Assembly (NCBI RefSeq): GCF_014333615.1
Contig: NZ_JACSCY010000014.1
Span: forward strand, 1-64,000
Length of the DNA: 64,000 bases
From: Hymenobacter citatus
GTDB lineage: Bacteria; Bacteroidota; Bacteroidia; Cytophagales; Hymenobacteraceae
Reading direction: 5' to 3'
Below are positions 8,912 to 18,200 of the stretch, one piece after another (within the stretch, counting starts at the first letter, position 1; each line of letters opens with the position of its first letter). Below the pieces are notes generated by a model. It was not told where the DNA came from. It saw only the letters and a program-made list of their open reading frames with translations, and made no database searches. The position numbers and the translations under genes are program-made.

Positions 8912-9358
8912 TTGTTCGAGCCTTGGTCGCGCTACGCTACAGCGCTCTTTCTCCTGTTCGTATACCTACTCTATCTGTATAAGAGCGGTGTGTTACTGCG
9001 AAAGCGGTATCAACTTCAGCGTAACGGGCTCCGAACCACGGGCTATGTAGTGGCGCTACCGCTATTCGATGCATAGGAGTCGCTGTATAATCCCCAGATC
9101 GAGTATGTGGTTGCCGGGCAGTCCTATTCTTTAGTTGCTATCCTGCGCTATACTCCTTCCGACAAGATCCCGCGTGTCTTTCCGATCCTATATGACCCTG
9201 CCAACCCAGGCCGAGCCGAAGTGGATTCCTGGTGGACCCTGTATGGGGCCAAACTCCTAGAATTAGCAGGCTTTTCTTTCGCCGCCACAATCCTCCTGTT
9301 GCAACTGTTTGCTCCAAGCCTGCTGCCATCACTTGGACCGAATGACCCTGCTTACTAA
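8912..9358 (+). pseudogene. DUF3592-like membrane protein, interrupted by a stop
   Basis: A single frame from a TTG at 8912 encodes an N-terminal membrane helix (ATALFLLFVYLLYLYKSGVL) and then TTGYVVALPLFDA, where a TAG at 9074-9076 interrupts it. It resumes with ESLYNPQIEYVVAGQSYSLV, IPRVFPILYDPANPGRAEVD and a second helix, with a stop at 9356-9358. The layout (helix, V-x-Y-x-V stretch, YDPANP, helix) resembles DUF3592 proteins. No ATG is present in frame at the 5' end and an upstream TAG at 8906 precedes it, so the start may also be lost. Confidence 0.6.
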
Positions 9359-9674
9359 GACAAAAGCTTGGAGAATGTGGCGGCTACTTGCTTGTCGTAT
9401 AAGTCGTGTGGCTGTTGCAAAAGGCAATTTATAGACCAGGCTGTTGATGCTACTCTACTGGCCGGAACTACCGTCTCGTTGCCCCACCCTGTTTGCGGCT
9501 CTTTTTGGTGAACGAAACTTCCTGCATCAAGCGACAAACTACCTGAGGCCCTTGGGCATTTTCCACTCGGACCCCGTAAAACGTCCACCGGACCTCTCTG
9601 CTGCCCCACTGCCCCACGGTCTACTTTCCCCCCGCTGGCCGTACCAGACGGCCGCTGGACCTTCGCGCAAGAGA
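9359..9674. other. Non-coding stretch in the IS graveyard
   Basis: This 0.3-kb stretch contains copy 2 of GTGGCTGTTGCA at 9408-9419. Open frames on both strands (9444-9686 plus, 9355-9699 minus) have no recognisable protein features. Probably eroded mobile DNA. Confidence 0.4.
9408..9419 (+). repeat. GTGGCTGTTGCA motif (copy 2)
   Basis: Identical to 7496-7507 and 37690-37701. It is followed here by AAAGG, with no transposase remnant directly next to it. Confidence 0.35.
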
Positions 9675-9705
9675 GGCCTTGGTTAAAAGTTTGGTACAAA
9701 CGTTA
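9675..9705 (+). repeat. Left arm of 31-bp inverted repeat
   Basis: The arm begins GGCCTTGGTTAAAAGTTTGG. It matches the complement of 11216-11246 at 30 of 31 positions. The pair encloses the WYL regulator and VOC genes. Weaker similarity continues beyond both sides, so the arms are copies of a longer element end. Confidence 0.85.
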
Positions 9706-9791
9706 ACCAGGTCATTTGCTACTAAAGGCGAACAGATTCGGGAAAACCGTTGCCTACAGTCACCGCTTTAGTAGCCGTTAGCCGCTCCTCC

Positions 9792-10517
9792 ATGAACCGT
9801 ATCGACCGCCTATTTGGCCTGGTGACCCTCCTGCAAGCCCAGCGCTACGTGCCCGCTGAGCGCATGGCCGCGCAGTTTGGCATCAGTGTCCGCACCGTGT
9901 ACCGCGACATCCGGGCGCTGGACGAGCAGGGTATCCCTGTGAGCTTTGAGGCGGGGCGAGGGTATTTCCTCGTGCCAGGCTACTTTCTGCCGCCGGTCAG
10001 CTTCTCGACGGAAGAAGCCAGTGCCCTGCTGCTGCTCGAAACGCTGGGCGCCACCCTGGCCGACCGTTCCATCCAGCCGCTGGTAACCGCTGCCCTGCAG
10101 AAAGTGCGCGCCGTGCTGCGTCCACCCGACCAGACGCGCTTGGCGCAGCTAGACCACGGCATGCAGCTAGCCATCCCCGAGTATCAGGAGCAGCATACCC
10201 AGTATCTGGCCCCCATGCAAGGGGCCATTGCCAAGCGGCAGGTGCTCGAACTGACCTATCGCGACAAAGCAGGCCACCAGACGCGGCGCCGCGTCGAGCC
10301 GATTGGATTAGTGTTTTACAATTTCGCCTGGCAGCTCGTCGGGTGGTGCCAACTGCGACAGGCCTACCGGGAGTTTCGCGTGTCGCGGGTGCAACACCTC
10401 ACGGCCACGGGGCTGCCCTTCACCAATCCCGCGCCGTTGTCGCTGACCGACTACTTGGCAAGCCTGAAGCTACCACCTGCAAAAAAAGTTGGTGACAGGC
10501 GAAACCGACTGCCATAG
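9792..10517 (+). CDS. WYL-domain transcriptional regulator (YafY-like)
   Basis: The 241-residue protein starts with an HTH_11 winged helix (residues 1-60, including GISVRTVYRDIRALDEQGIP) and continues to a WYL-type effector domain (about 135-205) with LELTYRDKAGHQTRRRVEPI and FAWQLVGWCQLRQAYREFRV. Regulators of this type bind a ligand or nucleic acid through the WYL pocket and control a neighbouring gene. The ATG at 9792 is the family start; the frame is open from 9750. It lies inside a pair of 31-bp inverted repeats together with the downstream VOC gene. The YafY-plus-VOC pairing is common, so the VOC gene is the probable target. Confidence 0.9.
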   Translation: MNRIDRLFGLVTLLQAQRYVPAERMAAQFGISVRTVYRDIRALDEQGIPVSFEAGRGYFLVPGYFLPPVSFSTEEASALLLLETLGATLADRSIQPLVTAALQKVRAVLRPPDQTRLAQLDHGMQLAIPEYQEQHTQYLAPMQGAIAKRQVLELTYRDKAGHQTRRRVEPIGLVFYNFAWQLVGWCQLRQAYREFRVSRVQHLTATGLPFTNPAPLSLTDYLASLKLPPAKKVGDRRNRLP

Positions 10518-10536
10518 GGTTGTCAGTGGCGGGGGA

Positions 10537-10544
10537 GAATTTTG
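10537..10544 (+). promoter_or_regulatory. Putative -7 box before the VOC gene (GAATTTTG)
   Basis: GAATTTTG followed by C lies 24 bp upstream of the VOC ATG, with a TTG at 10520-10522 separated by 14 bp (short for a -33/-7 pair). If real, the VOC gene has its own promoter apart from the WYL gene. Confidence 0.4.
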
Positions 10545-10568
10545 CGACCTGAACACACTTCTCTCGCT

Positions 10569-10985
10569 ATGCATTTCACTTCCGTCCGCCTCATCACCGC
10601 CGATGTGGAGCGCCTGACGCGCTTTTACGAGCACTTGTTTAACCAACCCTTTCGCCGCCCGGTCCCTGTTTTTGCCGAGCTGCGCACGGCGGGTGCCACG
10701 CTGGCCATTGGCCATACCAGTACCCTGGCACCCTTCGGTGGGGAGCAGGTAGCTACGGCCGCCGCCAACCGCTCGGCCATCCTGGAATTTCGCGTAGCCG
10801 ACGTAGACGCCGTCTACCAGCGGCTGGCTGACTGGTTGCGCGACACGCTGGTACAGCAGCCGACCACCATGCCTTGGGGCAACCGCTCGCTGCTCTTCCG
10901 CGACCCGGATGGCAATCTCGTGAACCTGTTCACCCCGTTCGCTGCCGATGCTCTTGAACAGTTTGCCCGCCCGCCGGCGAAGTAG
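10569..10985 (+). CDS. VOC-family (glyoxalase/bleomycin resistance fold) protein
   Basis: The 138-residue protein has the paired beta-alpha-beta-beta-beta modules of the VOC fold. It shows an N-terminal FTSVRLITADVERLTRFYEH, a central LEFRVADVDAVYQRL and the C-terminal signature SLLFRDPDGNLVNLF with a metal-ligand-like position. VOC proteins are metal-dependent isomerases/dioxygenases or drug-binding proteins; no substrate can be assigned. The ATG at 10569 is preferred over an upstream in-frame start at 10542. It follows the WYL gene by 51 bp within the inverted-repeat-bounded unit. Confidence 0.88.
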   Translation: MHFTSVRLITADVERLTRFYEHLFNQPFRRPVPVFAELRTAGATLAIGHTSTLAPFGGEQVATAAANRSAILEFRVADVDAVYQRLADWLRDTLVQQPTTMPWGNRSLLFRDPDGNLVNLFTPFAADALEQFARPPAK

Positions 10986-11215
10986 CACCCACCCGACCGC
11001 TAGCGCACTGAATCACGCAGCAAACCTATGCTAACCAGCCGGTTGTCCCCGCACCTGTTACGGACTCAGCATCGGGTAGCAGCCGGGTCGGGAAGGTCTC
11101 CCGGATAGAGCGTTCTCTCCACGCGGCCGTCGTCTGCTGACGGCTCGCCTTGCTGGCGCATGGTTTCGTGCAGGTGCTACACGACGAGGGGTATTTAGCA
11201 GGCAAGGCCACTGCG

Positions 11216-11246
11216 TAACGTTTGGACCAAACTTTTAACCAAGGCC
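11216..11246 (-). repeat. Right arm of 31-bp inverted repeat
   Basis: Complementary to 9675-9705 with one mismatch (C versus A at the position read ...TTGGTxCAAACG). It lies 84 bp before an IS3-type orfA remnant, so it could belong to that element's end or to the WYL-VOC unit. Confidence 0.85.
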
Positions 11247-11290
11247 AGGGGTCACGAAGGGACGTATTGGCTAAAGTCGGTAAATGTGCG

Positions 11291-11314
11291 TAGTGAAAGA
11301 CGTAACTTTCACTA
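11291..11314. repeat. 9-bp inverted repeat before the IS3 remnant
   Basis: TAGTGAAAG at 11291-11299 and its complement CTTTCACTA at 11306-11314 surround a 6-nt loop, 15 bp before the orfA ATG. It may be part of the IS end or a leader hairpin limiting transposase expression. Confidence 0.5.
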
Positions 11315-11329
11315 CCTGACGACTAACGA

Positions 11330-11593
11330 ATGAAAAAAGGACGATTCAGTGAGGCCCAGATTGTGGCCATTCTGCAATAACAAGCCAGCGGGCAGACCGT
11401 TGCCCAAATCGGGCGCGAGCATGGGCTGAGTGAGGCCACCTTTTATACCTGGAAGAACAAGTATGCGGGGGCAAGCGTGGCCGAGCTCACCCGGCTCAAA
11501 CATCTGGAAGAGGAGAATCGAAAACTCAAGCAGATGTTCGCGGACCTAAGCCTAGAGAATCAGGCAATCAAGGAGATCTTGCGAAAAAAGTAA
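11330..11593 (+). pseudogene. IS3-family orfA (IS407-like), interrupted by a stop
   Basis: The 87-codon frame starts MKKGRFSEAQIVAILQ, then a TAA at 11378-11380, then QASGQTVAQIGREHGLSEAT and FYTWKNKYAG. It ends with the leucine-zipper part LEEENRKLKQMFADLSLENQ. This is the DNA-binding OrfA of IS3/IS407-type elements, an HTH followed by a coiled coil. The stop falls in the first helix, so the product is dead unless suppressed. Confidence 0.85.
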
Positions 11594-11711
11594 GTAGCCC
11601 TGCGGCGCGGCGCCAGGCAGCGCAGGGCTTAGTAGGGAAAGGCTGGAGTCAGCGGCGGGCGTGCGCCCTGGTGGGCCTCTCGCGTGGTAGCTATCTTGAA
11701 CAAGCGGCTTA
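11594..11711 (+). pseudogene. IS3-family orfB, N-terminal stub
   Basis: In a frame shifted relative to orfA, the sequence reads AARRQAAQGLVGKGWSQRRA followed by CALVGLSRGSYLEQAA and a stop. This matches the first ~35 residues of IS3-type OrfB, upstream of the DDE catalytic core. The rest is missing, so the element is truncated at its 3' side. Confidence 0.7.
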
Positions 11712-12085
11712 ACATCTATTAATTAATGGCTTACCGAATGGGGGAACGCACAAGCCTAATCGCACTGCCCGTTCTTACTGGACCACCCTAGTCTAGTACA
11801 CACACTGTGAACAGGTAGCCGCGAGCTACCTGTTGACTTATACGGTTTCGGGCAGATAGACTTACCAGCCTAATGGAAGAAAACCAGCTTCGCCCCGGCG
11901 GCAAGCCCCCCCATCGGTAAGCTGAATTGGGTTGTGCTGCAGGCTATCTTAAGGTGCCCATGGCGTCTAATTAACACCCGATAAACATCAATGGCTGTTT
12001 TCGGGCTGCACCACGTCGGCATTACCCTACCGTAACCTCACCCCGGCACTGAGAGCATCTTTAGCACTTACTGTATCTTAGCAGG
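11712..12085. other. Non-coding region upstream of the hybrid sensor gene
   Basis: No gene is seen. A 10-bp inverted repeat (AACAGGTAGC at 11810-11819, complement at 11825-11834, 5-nt loop) forms a strong hairpin without a T-run. The last ~80 bp should hold the promoter of the hybrid two-component gene, but no clear -7 box was found. Confidence 0.45.
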
Positions 12086-14860
12086 ATGAAGCAACTGCCT
12101 CACTTAATAAGCTGGCTACTTGGGTTATTTCTATTGTTGGGCTGCTTGAACGTGCATGTAGTAAGCGCTTCAGTGACAACGCGTTATGTTATTGGCTTTT
12201 CGCAGTGCACGATGAACGATGCCTGGCGACAAGCCATGTTGGTGGGCATGAAAAAAGAGTTGAGCTTTTATCCCAACGTAACGTTTCGGCTGAAGGACGC
12301 CCACGACAATACAACCCTCCAGCAGCGGCAGATACGCGAATTTCTGAAGGAGAAAGTAGATCTGTTGATTGTGTCGGCCAACGAAGCCGAACCGATTACT
12401 CCCCTGGTGGAGGAAGCTTTTAATCGGGGAATACCCGTCGTTATTCTCGACCGGCGCACCACCTCCCAGCTCTATACTGCCTACGTGGGCGGCAACAACC
12501 AGGAAGTGGGTAGGGCTGCGGGCCGCTACATTGGCAGCCTGCTGAAAGGCAAAGGCAAGATCCTGGAAGTATTGGGTGCAGCCGGGGCCTCCCCGGCTCG
12601 CGACCGGCACAAAGGCCTGTTGCAGGCACTACGCAGCTTCCCGCAGGTGCAGCTGGTAGGAGAGGTGCAAGGCAATTGGCAGCGCCCATCGGTGCTGGCA
12701 GCGTTGCCCGCCGTATTGCGTCTGCACCCGGATGTGCAGCTCATCTTTGCCCACAACGACCGCATGGCCTTGGGGGCCTACCAAGTATGCAAGCAACTGG
12801 GACTGGTTAAGCAGGTGCACGTGGTGGGGGTAGATGGGCTGGCGGGCGCCCAGGGAGGGTTGCAGCTGGTGCAGGATAGTATTCTCACCGCCACCCTGCT
12901 GTACTCGCCGGGTGGGGAAGAAGCCATTCGCACGGCCATGAAAATCCTGCACAACGAGCCGTACGACAAGGAAAACATGCTTAGCACCATGGTCATCGAT
13001 TCGACGAACGTGCTGACCATGAAGATGCAGACTGAGAAGCTAGCCAGCCAGCAGCGTGATATTCAGCGGCAGCAAGAGTTGCTGGAAACCCAGCGACACA
13101 CCTTTGTAAGCCAGCAGCGCGGCCTATATGTACTAGGCGCGGCGTTGCTGGGCGCCGCTGGTTTGGGGCTGCTCGTATGGCGGGCACTGCGGGCTAACCG
13201 ACGCATCACTCGGATGCTGGCCCAACAAAATGAGGAAATCCGCTCGCAGCGTAATCAGATTCAGGGGCTAGCCGAGCAGGCCCGGGTGGAAACAGAGGCA
13301 AAGCTGCGTTTCTTCACAAACTTCTCGCACGAGCTGCGTACTCCGCTCACGCTTATGCTGGGGCCCTTGGAGGAAGTATTGACGGATGGCCCCCTCCTGG
13401 CGCCCTCGCATCGGCAGGAGCTGGGCCTGGTGCGTCGCAACGCCCAGCGCCTGTTGCAACTGGTCAATCAGTTGATGGACTTCCGCAAAATTGATGTGGG
13501 CAAGATGCCAGTGCGGGCCACCGAAGGTAATCTCGTAGCGTTCGTGCGCGAAATCATAGATATGTTCGAGAAAACAGCCCAGCAGCAGCGAGTCAGCTTA
13601 CGCTTCTTGCCGGCCGAACCAGCGGTATGGCTGTGGTTCGACGTGAACATCTTGGACAAAGTATTTTTCAACCTGCTGGCTAATGCACTGAAATTTACCC
13701 CCGAGAAGGGCCAAGTCACGGTCAGTATAGAACCCCTGCCGGCGGAAGGCCACGTGCGGGTGAGCGTGGAAGATACGGGCCCCGGTATCAGCGCCCAGGA
13801 CCAGGCACATATTTTCGAGTGGTTCTATCAAGGGCAGGCGCCCGGCGGTAAGGGCTCGGGCATGGGCCTGGCCTTGGCACTGGGCCTGACGCGCCTGCAC
13901 CAGGGCCAGCTGACGTTTCGGAGCCAGGCAGGCCAGGGAAGTACTTTTGTTGTCACCCTGCCGCTTTCCCTACCCGACGCGATGCGCTCTGCCGCGCCCG
14001 TATCGATGCCCGTGGCCGCTTCCTTCCTGCTGGATGAGGAGCTGGCCGAAACCCTACCCGAAGCCGCCTTCGCCACCGGCGACAACAGCGCTGCCCTCGT
14101 GTTGGTGATTGAGGACAACCCCGAAGTCAATACGTTTCTGGCCCGGAAGCTGCGGCCCCACTTCCAAGTGCAAACGGCGTTGGATGCTGCCCACGGCCTT
14201 CGCCTGGCGGCCGACACCATTCCCGACCTGGTGGTGTGCGATGTGATGCTCCCCGACCAAAGCGGCCTGGACGTTGTGCAGCAGCTGAAGGGCGACTGGC
14301 GCACCTCCCATATTCCGGTAGTGTTGCTCACGGCCCGTTCGGCGCCCGAGCAGCAGGTGGAGGGCGTGCAGGCCGGCGCCGACCTCTACCTCACCAAGCC
14401 CTTCAATCCTACCTTTCTGCTCGAAAGCCTGCGCACCCTGCTAACTAACCGGCAGCGGCAGCGTGAGCACTTCCGCCGTGAGCTGAGTACCGCTACCGCT
14501 ACAGTAGCTCCCCAACAGCGCGTAGATCAGAAATTCCTGGCCGACCTCACGGCCATTATCGAAGCGAATCTGGCTCGCCCCGAGCTGAGCGTGGAGGACG
14601 TAGCCCACAGCATGGGCCTCTCGCGGGTGCAGCTGTACCGCAAGATGAAGGCCGTGCTGGGTACCGGCGTAAGCGAATTCATTCAAAGCCTGCGCCTCAC
14701 CAAAAGCCGGCAATTGCTGCTGGAAGAAGGCCTCACGATTGCGGAGGTGGCCTACCAGCTTGGCTTTTCCTCCCCAGCTTATTTCTCCACCAGCTTCAAG
14801 GGGCGCTATCAAATGTCGCCCTCCGAGTTTCGGGCGCTGCATACCACGCCCAGCACGTGA
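12086..14860 (+). CDS. Hybrid two-component system sensor/regulator (fructose-type HTCS)
   Basis: The 924-residue single-chain regulator has a signal peptide/anchor (1-30) and a periplasmic LacI/RbsB-type sugar-binding domain (about 32-320; YVIGFSQCTMNDAWRQAM, IPVVILDRR, VHVVGVDGLAG). A membrane helix lies at about 345-368. The histidine kinase carries its phosphoacceptor His415 in FFTNFSHELRTPL and a GHKL ATPase domain (DTGPGIS, GSGMGLAL). A receiver domain follows (phosphoacceptor Asp719 in VVCDVMLPDQSG), then a C-terminal AraC-type DNA-binding domain (about 820-924). In Bacteroides thetaiotaomicron the HTCS with a periplasmic-binding sensor, BT1754, binds fructose and drives a fructan locus. 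The neighbours here are fructan genes, so the same role is inferred. The likely target site is at 14966-14997. Confidence 0.93.
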   Translation: MKQLPHLISWLLGLFLLLGCLNVHVVSASVTTRYVIGFSQCTMNDAWRQAMLVGMKKELSFYPNVTFRLKDAHDNTTLQQRQIREFLKEKVDLLIVSANEAEPITPLVEEAFNRGIPVVILDRRTTSQLYTAYVGGNNQEVGRAAGRYIGSLLKGKGKILEVLGAAGASPARDRHKGLLQALRSFPQVQLVGEVQGNWQRPSVLAALPAVLRLHPDVQLIFAHNDRMALGAYQVCKQLGLVKQVHVVGVDGLAGAQGGLQLVQDSILTATLLYSPGGEEAIRTAMKILHNEPYDKENMLSTMVIDSTNVLTMKMQTEKLASQQRDIQRQQELLETQRHTFVSQQRGLYVLGAALLGAAGLGLLVWRALRANRRITRMLAQQNEEIRSQRNQIQGLAEQARVETEAKLRFFTNFSHELRTPLTLMLGPLEEVLTDGPLLAPSHRQELGLVRRNAQRLLQLVNQLMDFRKIDVGKMPVRATEGNLVAFVREIIDMFEKTAQQQRVSLRFLPAEPAVWLWFDVNILDKVFFNLLANALKFTPEKGQVTVSIEPLPAEGHVRVSVEDTGPGISAQDQAHIFEWFYQGQAPGGKGSGMGLALALGLTRLHQGQLTFRSQAGQGSTFVVTLPLSLPDAMRSAAPVSMPVAASFLLDEELAETLPEAAFATGDNSAALVLVIEDNPEVNTFLARKLRPHFQVQTALDAAHGLRLAADTIPDLVVCDVMLPDQSGLDVVQQLKGDWRTSHIPVVLLTARSAPEQQVEGVQAGADLYLTKPFNPTFLLESLRTLLTNRQRQREHFRRELSTATATVAPQQRVDQKFLADLTAIIEANLARPELSVEDVAHSMGLSRVQLYRKMKAVLGTGVSEFIQSLRLTKSRQLLLEEGLTIAEVAYQLGFSSPAYFSTSFKGRYQMSPSEFRALHTTPST

Positions 14861-14965
14861 TACGCCAGCGAAAATCAGGTGTAAAAAGTGAAAGCGACGC
14901 GCTTGACTGCAAACGTTTTCTAACTACAAAATACTGATATTAAGCTAATTAATTATTGAAAGGTA

Positions 14966-14997
14966 ATTGATTCAAATGTGAAAGCTTTTGAATCAAT
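14966..14997. promoter_or_regulatory. Candidate HTCS operator: 11-bp inverted repeat upstream of susC
   Basis: ATTGATTCAAA at 14966-14976 and its exact complement TTTGAATCAAT at 14987-14997 are separated by 10 bp, one helical turn between arms. The centre lies about 58 bp upstream of the predicted susC transcription start, a classical activator position. It is the only such element between the regulator and the locus it should control. Confidence 0.6.
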
Positions 14998-15006
14998 CGT
15001 GTACTG

Positions 15007-15033
15007 TTGCAAGAGAAAGATCAGAGAATTTTG
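15007..15033 (+). promoter_or_regulatory. Predicted susC promoter (TTG-N16-GAATTTTG)
   Basis: A -33-like TTG at 15007-15009 and a -7-like GAATTTTG at 15026-15033 are 16 bp apart, close to the Bacteroidota TTG/TAnnTTTG arrangement. The predicted start near 15040 leaves a leader of about 160 nt before the susC ATG, as is common for SusC genes. Confidence 0.5.
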
Positions 15034-15200
15034 AGCCCTGAAGCCGTCGCAGCCTCCGGGCCAGTTCGTCTTCCGGGCCTGTTTCAAAGCTGCTGCTAAA
15101 ACGTTTGCAGCTCAGGTAGGCCCGGTCGGATGTAACGTGGCAGGGGCAAGGAGCCGCTTCAATGCGCTTTCTGTTCTCACCCTCTTTCTCTTGCTACATT

Positions 15201-18200
15201 ATGCACAAAAGTGTACCTCTGACGCGGCATCTGCGTGTGCTCACGCTACTGGCTGCGGCTCCCCTCACGGCCGCCGTGCTGCCGGGAGTAGCCGTGGCCG
15301 CCCTACCCAGTTCTGCTATTCAGGCGCTAGCGGATATTCCAATTACGGGTCAGGTAAACGACGAGAAAGGTGTGGGCCTACCCGGCGTTACTGTAGTAGT
15401 GAAGGGTACTACCAACGGGGCCTCCACCGACGGGGAGGGCCGCTTTGCCCTCACGGTGCCCGCTACCGCCACGCTCGTTGTTTCTTCCTTGGGCTACGCG
15501 CCGCAGGAGGTAGCCGTGGCCGGCAAAACCACCTTCACCATTCAGCTGGTGCCTTCCGCCCAGAACCTGGGTGAAGTGGTGGTGACCGGCTACCAGACCC
15601 AGCGCCGCGCCGACCTGACGGGTGCCGTGGCGGTGGTGAAGCCTGAGCAGATCAAGGACATGACGTCCAACAGCGTGGCCAACAACTTGCAGGGTAGGGT
15701 GCCGGGCGTACAAATTACCACGGATGGCTCGCCGAGTGGCAGCCGCACGGCCGTGCGCATCCGCGGCTTCGGCACGCTGGGCAACAACGACCCGCTCTAC
15801 GTGATTGACGGCATCCCGACCAAGGAGGGGATCAACCAGCTCAACCAGAATGATATTGAGTCGATTCAGGTGCTGAAAGATGCGTCGGCGGCCAGTATCT
15901 ACGGTTCGCGGGCCGGCAACGGCGTCATCATCATCACCACCAAAAAGGCGAAAAAAGGCGTGACGCGGGTGGACTTCTCCACGTTCTTCTCCGCCCAGAA
16001 GCCGGGGCCGCACATCAAGATGCTGAACACCCAGGAGTACGGGCGCATCTACTGGCAGGCCTCCGTCAACGACGGCACCAGGCCTACTATTCCGTTCTAC
16101 AACTTTCAGTCGCACCTGGGTCCCGATGGCCGGCCGGTGCTGGACAACGTGACGGTACCGGAGTTTCTGGACGCGGCTCAAACCCAGCGCACCGCCAACA
16201 CCGACTGGTTTAAAGAAACCCAGCAGACAGCGTTGGTGCAGCAGTACAACGTGAATGTAAGCAATGGCGGGGAGCACGGCGGCGTGCTGTTTTCGCTGAA
16301 CTACTACAAGAACTCCGGTACGCTGAAATACACCGGCGCTGACCGCTGGACTACGCGCCTCAACTCGGACTACTCGCTGCTGGGTGACCGTCTGAAAATA
16401 GGGGAAAACCTGACGGTCAGCAAATTAGAGGAAGCTCAGTTCGACCTCAATCTGATTCGTGACCGAAGCAGCCAGCTGCTCAACATTGTGCCGGTGCGCA
16501 CAGTGGACGGGGTAGGGTGGGGCGGCCCGGTGAACGGCATTGGCGACCGGGACAACCCCGTGCGCCTGCTCACCGACAACCAGCAGAATCGCTCGAATCT
16601 CTACCGCGTGTTCGGCAATGCCTTCGCCGACGCCGAAATCATCAAGGGGCTGCACCTGCGCACCAGTTTCGGCATCGACTACTCGCTGTATAAGTACAAG
16701 GAGCTGTACAAAACCTTCCGGGCCGGCTACCTGTCCAACGACAACAACCGTGTGACTAACAACGAAACCACGTTTGGTAACTGGGTGTGGCAGAACACGT
16801 TGAACTATGACCTGGCGCTGGGCGGCGGCAAGCACGCGCTGAGCTTTCTGCTGGGCAATGAGCGCATCAGCTACGCCAGCGAGAGTTTCTACGCCTCGCG
16901 CACCAACTTTGCCAGCGAAGACCCCAACTACATTGTGCTCGACGCGGGCTCGGCCAACAAGGACAACGGCGGCTCGGCCACGGCCTACCGCCTGGCTTCT
17001 TATTTCGCTAAGGTCAACTACTCGTTCATGGACCGGTACCTGCTCTCGGGTACCATCCGCCGCGATGGTTCCTCGCGCTTCGGGGCCGATAACCAGTTTG
17101 GGGTGTTTCCGGCCGTGTCGGGCGGGTGGCGCCTGAGCGAGGAGAGCTTCGTAAAAGACAACGTGAATGCCGTATCGGACCTGAAGCTGCGCGCTGGCTG
17201 GGGCCAGACTGGCAACCAGGACATTGCCAATTTTGCCTCACGGGCTATTTACCAGTCGAGCCTGGGGACGCTGGACCCCAACTTTGCCTATGACATTGGC
17301 ACGGCCTACGACATCTACGGCAACGACACCAACCTGCCGGCCGGCTACCGGCGCGTGCAGCAGGCCAACCCCAACCTAAAGTGGGAAACCACTACCCAGA
17401 CCAACGTGGGCCTCGACGTGGGCTTCTTCCAGAACAAGCTCACCGGCTCGGCCGACTACTTCGTGAAGAAGAGCACCGACATCTTGGTGAACCTGCCCTT
17501 CCTGGGGGTAGTAGGTGAGGGCGGCGACAAGTTCGTGAACGGCGCCTCCATCAAAAACTCGGGCTGGGAATTTCTGCTCACCTACCAGAACGCACTCAGC
17601 AACGGGCTGACGTTCAATGTGTCGGGCAATCTCTCCACGTACCGCAACCGACTCACCTACCTGCCCGACGAGGTGATTAACGCCTACGGCGGCAACGGTC
17701 AGGACGTGACGCGCCTGGGTCATTCCATCAACGCCGTGTACGGCTACGTGGCCGATGGCCTGTACCAGAATGCGACGGAAGTAGGCGAAGGCCCTACCCA
17801 GGTAGGCGCCGCCCCCGGCCGCATTCGCTACAAAGACCTGAACGGGGATGGGGTAATCGACAACTTCGACCAGACGTGGATTACGGAGGCCATTCCGGAC
17901 TTTGCGTACGGCCTGAACCTGGGCGCCGCCTGGAAGGGCTTTGATGTGCAGGTGTTTTTCCAGGGCGTGCAAGGCCTCTACGCCTACAACAACTCAAAAT
18001 TCCGTACGGATTTCTCCTCCTTGGCTTCGGGCGAGAACTGGGGGCAGCGCCTGCTCGATGCCTGGTCGCCGACCAACACGGGCTCTTCTATTCCGGCGCC
18101 TACCCTGGTAAACTCCAACAACGAGGGCCGCTCTTCCACTTACTTCGTCGAAAACGCGTCGTATCTGAAGCTGCGCAACGTGCAGGTGGGCTACAACCTA

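Noticed and set aside
15378..16277. A 299-codon minus-strand frame inside susC
   Set aside because: Antisense to a certain SusC coding region and without family resemblance.
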